Source: Pseudoalteromonas sp. H105
Lineage (GTDB): Bacteria; Pseudomonadota; Gammaproteobacteria; Enterobacterales; Alteromonadaceae
Length of the DNA: 64,000 bases
Direction: 5' to 3'
Assembly (NCBI RefSeq): GCF_001469215.1
Contig: NZ_LOFH01000002.1
Location: 62,001-126,000 of the forward strand
Part shown: positions 1 through 7,493 of the stretch, piece after piece
Layout: each line of letters begins with the position of its first letter
How positions within the stretch are numbered: position 1 is the stretch's first letter
Translations under genes and position numbers: made by a program
Notes under the pieces: model-generated
What the model was told of the DNA's origin: nothing
Database searches by the model: none
What the model saw: the letters and a program-made list of their open reading frames with translations, nothing else

Positions 1-1786
1 TGGTTTCTTCTTCAACTTTGTTGGTTGGGAAGCCATCAAAGTTACCAATTTGATACACGTCGCTACCCAGTACGTCTTCTGTTAGGAATGCACTTTGACG
101 TGCAAACGCTTCATCAAAATCATACGTGTATGCATAACCTGGCGCTACGCCGTTTGGACCAAACGAAAACTCATCAAGGAAGTTCGCTAAGTCAACACGC
201 TCAAACATTGCGTCAGGGAATATTTCAGCAAAGGTGCCATTATTAAAGCCTGGTGCATTAGCATTGTTTGATCCCCCCCAGCCACTTAATGATTGCTTAG
301 TGAAAGCGGCACCAAATTTAACTGTTTCAAGGCCAATATCGGTATAGGTAAATAATTTACCATCAAGCTGCACTTGAGATACTTCAGATTCACCGGGAGT
401 GCGAGTGAAAATACTGAAATTAGAGCCAATCTGATTTGGGCTGATTTCTTGTGTGCCATTGTTCCAGTTAACGTTAAAACCGGGTACATCGCCTTCACGG
501 AAGGAGTATTCTTTTGAGGCAATATCAGCTGACCCTAAGATAATACGGCCATTGGCATTTAACCCCGTGTCTTTACCATTATCAATGGTTGTTTTTGACG
601 TATGAGCATCAAGCGTAAAACTAAGGTTTTCGGTGGCGAGCCACTCAACGTTTAAGCCAGTTGCTTTTGCATCAACTTCAGTCGTTTCACGAAATGCGGT
701 AAATGATGCGTCATCACCCGCTGAATTGTAATAGATGGCTGTGCCATTTTCATCAAGTTCATATGCGTTAGCATTACCGCCGAATGAGCCATTCCAAATA
801 CCCCACGATAATGAGTTATTACCCGTCACGGCATTTGAAATTGTGTGATCAAGGGTAAAGGTTAAATCATCAGTAGGGGCAAACTGGAACGTTGCTTGTG
901 CATTAAGGCGTTCACGTTGAATGTCGTCTTTAGCAAAACTGATCTCTTGTGGGAAGAAAGCCGCTGCAACGCGTTCTCCATTAGCATCCGTATACTGTTG
1001 TGCTGGGTTACCGTCGGCATCGGTTGGGCGATTATCAGTAATGTTTTCAGCATCTAAAGATAAGTTAGGGTTCACTAACCATGAGCGGACATTGGCTGAT
1101 TGTCGTTGAAAATCACGGCGGTGGTAAGAGAAGTTTGCCGATACACCAAAGCGCTCATCATCAAATGTATTGCTATAGATGCCAGCAATCTCAGGGGTTA
1201 CTTCATCACCTTCTGCTACAGACGAATCATGAATCCCTTTAGCCATGAATGAAAACCGTTCACCCGGTTTTTGTAATGGCTTTGCGGTAACTATATTAAC
1301 GGTTGCACCCAAGCCACCCGTTGGCATTTCTGCACGAGCTGTTTTCATTACCTCTAAAGAACTCACGCCTTCAGATGATAAGTTTTCAAAGTTGAAAGAG
1401 CGTGTGAAACCTGTGCCCGCCATTTGGCGACCATTTAGTGTTACTAGGTTAAAGGATGGGCCAAAACCACGCACAGTAATTTGGCTGCCTTCACCATTTG
1501 AACGACTCACAGATACACCGGTAATACGTTGCAGTGATTCTGCTAGATTGGTGTCAGGGAACTTCCCCATTTCTTCAGCTGATATTGCATCAACCACACC
1601 CGATGCATCACGTTTAACATCCATTGAACGAATCAATGAGCCACGAATACCTTTTACTTCAATAATTTCTAGCTCTGGTTCGGCAGTTTCTTCTTGCGCT
1701 GCGTAAGCTAAATTAAATGTGCTTGCAGCGATGATAAGTGACACAGAAGCCGCTAATTGGCTTTTTTTAAACTTAATTGTGTTCAT
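1..1786 (-). CDS. TonB-dependent receptor (C-terminus off window)
   Basis: Outer-membrane active-transport receptor. The reverse strand reads from an ATG at 1786 through a signal peptide ending near AYA, a TonB-box-like stretch (EIIEVKG), and a plug domain with the family landmarks KFPDTNLAESLQRITGV, an ITVRGFGPSFN segment and LNGRQM, then barrel sequence that is still open at base 1. The 3' end is missing from the window, so the full length is unknown. It lies 79 bp downstream of the GH16 glucanase on the same strand, so the probable cargo is beta-glucan oligosaccharide. That substrate is inferred from the neighbour, not from the receptor sequence. The family is the large Proteobacterial TonB-receptor type common in Alteromonadales. 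Confidence 0.93.
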   Translation of the reverse strand, partial: MNTIKFKKSQLAASVSLIIAASTFNLAYAAQEETAEPELEIIEVKGIRGSLIRSMDVKRDASGVVDAISAEEMGKFPDTNLAESLQRITGVSVSRSNGEGSQITVRGFGPSFNLVTLNGRQMAGTGFTRSFNFENLSSEGVSSLEVMKTARAEMPTGGLGATVNIVTAKPLQKPGERFSFMAKGIHDSSVAEGDEVTPEIAGIYSNTFDDERFGVSANFSYHRRDFQRQSANVRSWLVNPNLSLDAENITDNRPTDADGNPAQQYTDANGERVAAAFFPQEISFAKDDIQRERLNAQATFQFAPTDDLTFTLDHTISNAVTGNNSLSWGIWNGSFGGNANAYELDENGTAIYYNSAGDDASFTAFRETTEVDAKATGLNVEWLATENLSFTLDAHTSKTTIDNGKDTGLNANGRIILGSADIASKEYSFREGDVPGFNVNWNNGTQEISPNQIGSNFSIFTRTPGESEVSQVQLDGKLFTYTDIGLETVKFGAAFTKQSLSGWGGSNNANAPGFNNGTFAEIFPDAMFERVDLANFLDEFSFGPNGVAPGYAYTYDFDEAFARQSAFLTEDVLGSDVYQIGNFDGFPTNKVEEET

Positions 1787-1819
1787 AATTGCTCTGCTTT
1801 TACTAAATTTGTTAGGGTA

Positions 1820-1850
1820 GGCAAATAAACAATGCTGTTGGTTATTTGCC
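1820..1850 (-). promoter_or_regulatory. Stem-loop between glucanase and receptor genes
   Basis: A perfect 9-bp inverted repeat (GGCAAATAA at 1820-1828 and TTATTTGCC at 1842-1850) with a 13-nt loop sits in the 79-bp gap between the GH16 stop and the receptor start. No T-run follows on the minus strand, so it is not a classic terminator. It could be an mRNA processing or stabilising hairpin that sets the ratio of the two products. Confidence 0.4.
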
Positions 1851-1865
1851 ACTTAATAAGGTGTA

Positions 1866-4526
1866 TTACGGGTTCGCGATAACTACATTATCAACACGAT
1901 ACACGGCACCTTCACCTGAGCCCCACGCTGGGAAAATCATAAGTACGTTGATATCACTAATATCTAAGCCTGCATCAAACAAGGACTGCAATGTAAATGT
2001 ATATGTTTGCCACTGCCCAATAACGGGAACTTCGCCTTCAGCACTGTCAGCAAGAGGCAGCTCTACAGCCGTTGCGGCGCCTGTTGACTCAATTTTAAAC
2101 AACCATTGTGCATCTGTAGCATTAGGTGGAGTCACCATTTTCATTTCAAATTGAACAACGCCAGTCGCTAAAATAGCTGATGCATCAAACGAAACACCTT
2201 CATCAGCTAAAAAGCCCATTACCGTAGGTGCAGCACCAATTTCAAATTGTGCAACTGTGCCATGTGCGTCATCATCTGTTGGCTCTGTTGGTGTCGAGCC
2301 ACCACAGCAATCCCAGATACTCCACATATCGGCAGCTGTATCTTTAAATACGGTCAGTTCGTTGCCTGCTGGTGCAACTGCGCTTGGGTCGTATATTTTT
2401 GCGTTATCAACACGGTATACCGCACCTTCACCTGTGCCCCATGCTGGAAAGATCATCACTACATCCAGTGCACTTACATCTAAACCTGCGCCTGCAAGAT
2501 CAGAAAGTGTGTACGTATATGTTTTCCACTCACCTACAACGGGTGCATCACCTGCGTCTGTTAATGGAAGTTCTACCGCTGAGTCACCTTCGTTCGATTC
2601 AATTTTCATGACCCATGTTGAGTCTGGACTATTAGGAGCCGTCATCACTTTCACGTCAAACTGAAGTACACCACTTTCTAAAATGCTACTTGCGTCAAAT
2701 GGCTTGCCGCTACCACCTGCTGACGTGCGGGTGTTGAAGCCCATTACAGTCGGCGCTTCACCAATACTAAACTCGGCAGTTAAACCATGTTCGTCGTCAT
2801 CCATTGCTTCAACTGGTGTTGAACCACCACAGCAATCCCACATTGGCCAATCAAGGTTTTGTCCATCAGTAAATAAAACAACCTCTGGCGATGCACCTAG
2901 GTCACCTTCAATCGCAATATTAGCAATAAGGTACTCTGCACCTTCGCCTGTTTGCCATGCTGGGAAAATCATTAATACGTCAATCGCGCTTAGATCAAGT
3001 CCTTTTTCTTGTAAGAAAGAAAGGGGGAATGTATAGGTTTGCCATTGGCCAACAACAGGGTCTACACCTTCTAAACTCTCGTTTAGTGCAACATCACCGG
3101 TATTTGGACCACCGTCACCGGCTTCGGCTTTTAATAACCATGTTGTATCAGCATTAGGCGGAGTAACGACTTTCATTTCAAAGCTTACACGGCCATTTAC
3201 GTCTACTAATGGAGATGCATCAAATGGTGCAGATGTACCTGCAAAGTCATCAGGAAAGTGACCACCACGTGTAGAGAAGCCCAACACAGTGCCGTTATTG
3301 TCATTGATATTAAATTGTACTACATCGCCTTTGTCTGCATCAGTAATAATAGCTGGCACTGTGCCACCACAGCAATCCCATGCGATCCAGCTTGAGTTTA
3401 AGCCGCCGTCAAAGATGTTTAAGTTTTTAGCTACGCCATCACTCGGTGGTGTTGGCACTGGGGCTGCACCTTCGACAAGTGCATCATCTAAGCTATCGTA
3501 ACCTGGACGAACCGTTTCACAGCCTTTGCCTGTGGCTGGGTCTGATTTACATTCATAAACACGTACATAGTCAACTTCAAAGCTTTGACCTTCTGCAAAT
3601 GCCGTTTCATCAATGCCTAGATTATTTACATTCTCAGGCCAGTCACCACCAACTGCATGGTTTAGAATGAGGAAAAAGTCTTTATCGAAGGGGGCAGTAT
3701 CCCAATGAGTTGTGAGTTCGCCACTACCTTGTTCAAAGTATTCTGCAAACCAACCTTTGTGTTTCAGGCCAACAGCTTCATCTTTTGAGTTATAGCGTAT
3801 TTCAGAGCGGCGTTGTGTTGCATATAAATAGCCGTCAACATACCAGCGTATTTCGCCTTCTTGCCACTCAATTGCATAAGTGTGAAAGTCGTCTGCTGGG
3901 TTCATGCCTTCTGGAAATGTATAGGCTTTGCCTGAACTTGCATTATTTGGCCATTCACGACCGTAATGGAGTGTGCCGTAAATGTTTGATTCAACAGTGC
4001 CGTCTTCAGCAACTGCCTTTAAATTTACCGCTTCAAGAATATCAATTTCACCAGAGCGAGGCCAACCACCATATTCTGAGTCTGTTGGCATCATCCAAAA
4101 TGCAGGCCAGCTACCTTGACCTGAAGGGAGCTTTGCTCTCATTTCAAACCGACCGTAAGTAAAATCGGCTTTGTACTGTGTTGTTAAGCGAGCTGAAGTG
4201 TACGGTTTTTCTGCCCCTTCTTCTGCGGGTAAGGCAACAATGTTTAGGATGCCTTCGCTTATGAATGCGTTTTCACTGCTGTCGGTGTAGCATTGTTTTT
4301 CATTATTACCACCTCCAGCGCAATTTAGCTCGAAATTCCATTTTGCTGTATCAATAGCTTGGCCGTCGAAGTCATCGCTCCAAACCATCACCCAATCAGA
4401 GACGGGCTCGCTTGGTTCGACAGCTGTTAAATCAGATTTTGTTTCAGCACCGCCACCGCACCCGACCAACATTGTTAATGAAGTGGCTGCAAAGAAACGG
4501 CTAAGATTGGATGTTGTCATGTTCAT
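1866..4526 (-). CDS. GH16 beta-glucanase (laminarinase-like) lipoprotein with three C-terminal modules
   Basis: Secreted endo-beta-glucanase candidate. The ATG at 4526 is preferred because a GGGG-type ribosome site precedes it; the longer frame to 4580 has none. The N-terminus is a lipoprotein signal ending in MLVGCGGG. The GH16 domain spans about residues 45-330 and carries the catalytic EIDILE motif (residues 160-165, the two Glu being nucleophile and acid/base), followed by a conserved Trp-rich segment. After a short Pro-rich linker come three related modules of about 150-180 residues, each opening with a WDCCGG motif and closing with a sequence like YRVDN or YLIAN, typical of beta-sandwich carbohydrate-binding domains. 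I cannot assign a CBM family. The gene leads a probable operon with the downstream TonB receptor and lies behind LacI-type operators. Laminarin is the likeliest substrate, by family; other beta-1,3/1,4-glucans are possible. Confidence 0.9.
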   Translation of the reverse strand: MNMTTSNLSRFFAATSLTMLVGCGGGAETKSDLTAVEPSEPVSDWVMVWSDDFDGQAIDTAKWNFELNCAGGGNNEKQCYTDSSENAFISEGILNIVALPAEEGAEKPYTSARLTTQYKADFTYGRFEMRAKLPSGQGSWPAFWMMPTDSEYGGWPRSGEIDILEAVNLKAVAEDGTVESNIYGTLHYGREWPNNASSGKAYTFPEGMNPADDFHTYAIEWQEGEIRWYVDGYLYATQRRSEIRYNSKDEAVGLKHKGWFAEYFEQGSGELTTHWDTAPFDKDFFLILNHAVGGDWPENVNNLGIDETAFAEGQSFEVDYVRVYECKSDPATGKGCETVRPGYDSLDDALVEGAAPVPTPPSDGVAKNLNIFDGGLNSSWIAWDCCGGTVPAIITDADKGDVVQFNINDNNGTVLGFSTRGGHFPDDFAGTSAPFDASPLVDVNGRVSFEMKVVTPPNADTTWLLKAEAGDGGPNTGDVALNESLEGVDPVVGQWQTYTFPLSFLQEKGLDLSAIDVLMIFPAWQTGEGAEYLIANIAIEGDLGASPEVVLFTDGQNLDWPMWDCCGGSTPVEAMDDDEHGLTAEFSIGEAPTVMGFNTRTSAGGSGKPFDASSILESGVLQFDVKVMTAPNSPDSTWVMKIESNEGDSAVELPLTDAGDAPVVGEWKTYTYTLSDLAGAGLDVSALDVVMIFPAWGTGEGAVYRVDNAKIYDPSAVAPAGNELTVFKDTAADMWSIWDCCGGSTPTEPTDDDAHGTVAQFEIGAAPTVMGFLADEGVSFDASAILATGVVQFEMKMVTPPNATDAQWLFKIESTGAATAVELPLADSAEGEVPVIGQWQTYTFTLQSLFDAGLDISDINVLMIFPAWGSGEGAVYRVDNVVIANP

Positions 4527-4556
4527 TATGTGAACCCCAGTCGACTTAATAAATGG

Positions 4557-4564
4557 AAGCGCTT
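4557..4564. promoter_or_regulatory. Degenerate third LacI-type operator
   Basis: The 8-bp core AAGCGCTT matches the two perfect operators upstream but the flanks do not (TGG on one side, TTT on the other). Its centre is 42 bp from the next operator, about four helical turns, and it lies about 30 bp before the glucanase start. The regular phasing is what makes it more than a chance octamer. Confidence 0.45.
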
Positions 4565-4594
4565 TTTTAGCATAGTTCATTTTTACAAATGTGC

Positions 4595-4610
4595 ATGTAA
4601 GCGCTTACAT
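4595..4610. promoter_or_regulatory. LacI-family operator, perfect 16-bp palindrome
   Basis: ATGTAAGCGCTTACAT is fully symmetric with a central CpG, the hallmark of LacI/GalR-family operators, where the hinge helix inserts its Leu. It lies about 70 bp upstream of the GH16 start. The same TAAGCGCTTA core occurs in the leader of the LacI-family gene at 19938-20945, which is the best candidate regulator. Confidence 0.75.
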
Positions 4611-4636
4611 GTGTGTGATAAAATTCGCGCTCTCTA

Positions 4637-4650
4637 TGTAAGCGCTTACA
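4637..4650. promoter_or_regulatory. LacI-family operator, perfect 14-bp palindrome
   Basis: TGTAAGCGCTTACA repeats the operator at 4595-4610, with the centres 41 bp apart. Two identical sites on the same helical face suit cooperative binding by a dimeric LacI-family repressor. I could not call convincing -35/-10 hexamers between them. Confidence 0.75.
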
Positions 4651-5296
4651 AAGCGTATGATAATGCTTCCATTAGGTCAACATATTTAATGTTTTTAATT
4701 AACTTATTTTTAACCATCGATACTTTGAAAGGCAGTGAGGGAGAGATTAATAATGGTTTATCTTTTTGATAAATAGTTAGTTATTTTATTTTTTCAATGA
4801 AATTCGGTGTTGTTTACCATTTAAATGCTTTGTTATATTGCTTTTTAATTGGCTGATTTTCTTACTTTTACTAAATGGTAATACATTTTATTAAGGTAGG
4901 GACGGAAAACTCGATTTTAATGCGCCCAGTTAAGTCATTAAGTTGGATAAATGACGGGTAGTAGTTGACCGGGATGTTCAGCAACACTATGCGCGTTTTT
5001 ATTGCGTTAATCTTTACACGTTAAAGGGTTATAAAAATAGCCCTACGAATTTAGCGTGGTGCTTAAATTCATGGTTTAGTTTATTCATCTGGCGTTGACG
5101 ATTTTCAGAGTTGCCTGAATGCATTTACAACTGAACGTAGTTTATCGTGATCGTAACGTTATGCTTAAAACTTCAATAGTGCTCTTTGCTTATTAACGTG
5201 TTGTTTAGTCTTGATAGGTGGCTTTTTCACCTTTTTTATATATACAGTGATAGGTTTTGTAAGTAGCTATTTGTAAAAATTACAGGCTAAAATGAA
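4651..5296. other. Intergenic stretch, no gene seen
   Basis: About 650 bp between the operators and the terminator of the S9 peptidase gene. It is AT-rich. Short open frames exist but have no ribosome site or recognisable product. I see no repeat or RNA gene here. Confidence 0.5.
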
Positions 5297-5324
5297 AAAG
5301 GCTAGCGCAGAATGGCTAGCCTTT
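5297..5324 (-). terminator. Rho-independent terminator of S9 peptidase
   Basis: A perfect 10-bp stem (AAAGGCTAGC at 5297-5306 with GCTAGCCTTT at 5315-5324) and an 8-nt loop. On the minus strand it is followed by a T-rich run. It lies about 27 bp after the peptidase stop codon. Confidence 0.85.
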
Positions 5325-5351
5325 GGACTCATTACATTTTTAATTTTATGC

Positions 5352-7400
5352 TTATTTATTCGCGTCTTTTATTGCTTTTAATTTAGCCGCGTGATCAATT
5401 TCAAAGGCTGGCATGTCTTTCTTACCGTCAATTAAATAATTGTCCATCCAGCGCATTAAACGTAAGCTGTAATCGTATTGTGCAGCCACTTTACGGTTAC
5501 CGTGACCTTCACCTGGGTAGTAAATCAAGCGAACATCTTTACCTTGTACTTTCATGTAGCGGTACATTTCCATTGACTGGGCAGGGTGAACACGTGGGTC
5601 GTCCTTACCGTGCATAATCAATAAAGGGGTTTCAGACTGCCCAGCCCAATAGATAGGGCTGCGCTCTAAGTACCACTGCCATTTATCCCACGGGTATGAA
5701 CGTGCGTGAACTAAGTTCATTTCGTTTGAAATATCAGTTGTACCAAATTTAGATAGTTGGTTCGTTACACCGACAAACATCACGCTTGCTGCAAAGTGTT
5801 TTGTTAATTTGGTTGCTGCCCATGCTGATGCATAGCCACCATAAGAGCCACCCGTGATACCTACACGGCTAGTATCAACTAAGCCCATATCAACGAGGTG
5901 ATTTTTAAAATCAACAAGATCGTCAAACTCTTTTCCTGCATAGTCATTTTGACCAAGCTTTGAGTAATCAACCCCTTTACCCGTCGAGCCACGGTAATTC
6001 GGATAAAATACGGCATAACCCCGTGCAGCCCCCATTTGGCCTGGACGAGAGTAGTTTGTTATCCAACCGTCTTTATCATGACTTTCTGGGCCTCCATGGA
6101 CAGACATAATTAATGGGTAACGCGTGCCTTCTTTGTAATCAAGCGGGTAGACTAGTACGCCATCAATTTCAACGCCATCGCGGGCTTTTAAAGAAATCGT
6201 TTCTTGTTTTGCAAAGCGCTTATCGTTCAACCAGCTATTTGAATCAGTTAAACGCTCGGCTTTACTCTTACGTACGATAAATACTTCGTTAGGGTGCTTA
6301 GCTGTGTTACCACGAAGCGCAATTGTTTTATCTGAGTCAGAAATGCTTAAGTTTGACGCGATAAATTGACCTTCTTTGATCAGCTTTTTGTATTTTTTAG
6401 AGCCAGTTTTAATACTTGCTACGTAGCTTTGCGTGCCAACATTTGCAATAAAATTAAGTGTGTTGCGCTTGTTTGACCACTCTATGTCAGCGATATGGCC
6501 CATAAAGTTTGGCAGCCATTCAGTGATTTTTGCTGTTTTGGTGTCTGCTATGTATAAACGACCTGTAGCTGGGTCATGTTTATCTTCAGCACCGATGATT
6601 GCAATGTATTTACCATCATGAGAAAGCTCTGCATCGCCTAATTTACCTTCCGTTTTAAACGACAATGTCACTTGGTTACTGGCAACGTCATATAAATGCC
6701 ACATAGATTTAGTGTATCGGTCGTCAATTAAAGCGGTAGGCTGTGTTTTAACAAGAAGTTTTTCGCCGTTGGCAGCCCAATTAACATCACTAACATAATT
6801 TTCAACGTTCAACGCTGTCGGAGTCAGCGCTTTATCTGATTGTTCTAAATCAACAATAAAAAGTTGCTTGTTCTTTAAGCCAAGTTCATATACTTCAGCT
6901 TTAAAGCCTAATTTTTTTAGTTCTTTTTCAGACTTGTCAGCAGCAGGCATTGCTAAAATTGCAAGTTGCTTATTATTCGGGCTAAGTTGGTAGCTAGAAA
7001 TCGATGTGCCTTTAAGTGAAAGTACTTTTTGTGCTTCACCGCCATCAACAGGAATTTGGTAAAGTGCAGTAAATTTTTCATCTTTTAATTTGGCTAAAAA
7101 ATAAATTGTTTTACTGTCGTTTGACCATTGAATACTCTTAATGCTAACAGAGCCGGTAATGAAAGGGCGTTCTAAACCTTCATCGTCAACGACATATAAT
7201 TCACTGTAATTACTGCCGTTTTCATCGACATAAAGGGTGCGAGGTACTGAGCGAGTAAAAGCAACTGAATCGCCATCAGGGCTAACACTTGTTTGAATTA
7301 CAGATTGAATTTTTGGGATATCTTCAATTGTAAGAGGGGTCGCAGCAAAAGCTAATGAACTTGAAAGTCCAATGGCTAACGCTAAGCTGGTTTTTAGCAT
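5352..7400 (-). CDS. Secreted S9-family prolyl oligopeptidase-type peptidase
   Basis: Serine peptidase of the prolyl-oligopeptidase clan, probably a periplasmic dipeptidyl or acylaminoacyl peptidase. It starts with a signal peptide (MLKTSLALAIGLSSSLAFAA) and has an AAGGA ribosome site just before the ATG at 7400. Residues 20-400 form a TolB/WD-like beta-propeller with repeated DG/SPD motifs. The C-terminal alpha/beta hydrolase domain has the nucleophile in GGSYGG (Ser519), Asp601 in HGKDD and His633 in GEGHG, so the triad is complete. The 682-aa length is usual. It lies directly downstream of a TonB-dependent receptor on the same strand, with a 93-bp gap, which suggests the pair imports and trims peptides. 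The exact bond specificity cannot be read from sequence. Confidence 0.93.
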   Translation of the reverse strand: MLKTSLALAIGLSSSLAFAATPLTIEDIPKIQSVIQTSVSPDGDSVAFTRSVPRTLYVDENGSNYSELYVVDDEGLERPFITGSVSIKSIQWSNDSKTIYFLAKLKDEKFTALYQIPVDGGEAQKVLSLKGTSISSYQLSPNNKQLAILAMPAADKSEKELKKLGFKAEVYELGLKNKQLFIVDLEQSDKALTPTALNVENYVSDVNWAANGEKLLVKTQPTALIDDRYTKSMWHLYDVASNQVTLSFKTEGKLGDAELSHDGKYIAIIGAEDKHDPATGRLYIADTKTAKITEWLPNFMGHIADIEWSNKRNTLNFIANVGTQSYVASIKTGSKKYKKLIKEGQFIASNLSISDSDKTIALRGNTAKHPNEVFIVRKSKAERLTDSNSWLNDKRFAKQETISLKARDGVEIDGVLVYPLDYKEGTRYPLIMSVHGGPESHDKDGWITNYSRPGQMGAARGYAVFYPNYRGSTGKGVDYSKLGQNDYAGKEFDDLVDFKNHLVDMGLVDTSRVGITGGSYGGYASAWAATKLTKHFAASVMFVGVTNQLSKFGTTDISNEMNLVHARSYPWDKWQWYLERSPIYWAGQSETPLLIMHGKDDPRVHPAQSMEMYRYMKVQGKDVRLIYYPGEGHGNRKVAAQYDYSLRLMRWMDNYLIDGKKDMPAFEIDHAAKLKAIKDANK

Positions 7401-7493
7401 GGGTATTTCCTTCGCTTGTAATAGTTATTTTGACAGTATATCAAGGTGTCCCTCAAATACTAAAATATGCGATTAATGTCCAAACACTAACGA

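Noticed and set aside
4530..4769. Plus-strand frame over the glucanase operators
   Set aside because: It covers the palindromes and the start of the glucanase and has no ribosome site; it is a chance frame.
6208..6222. AAGCGCTTA in the S9 peptidase gene as a LacI operator
   Set aside because: It lies in the coding sequence, lacks the outer TGTA/TACA arms and is alone. The octamer occurs by chance.
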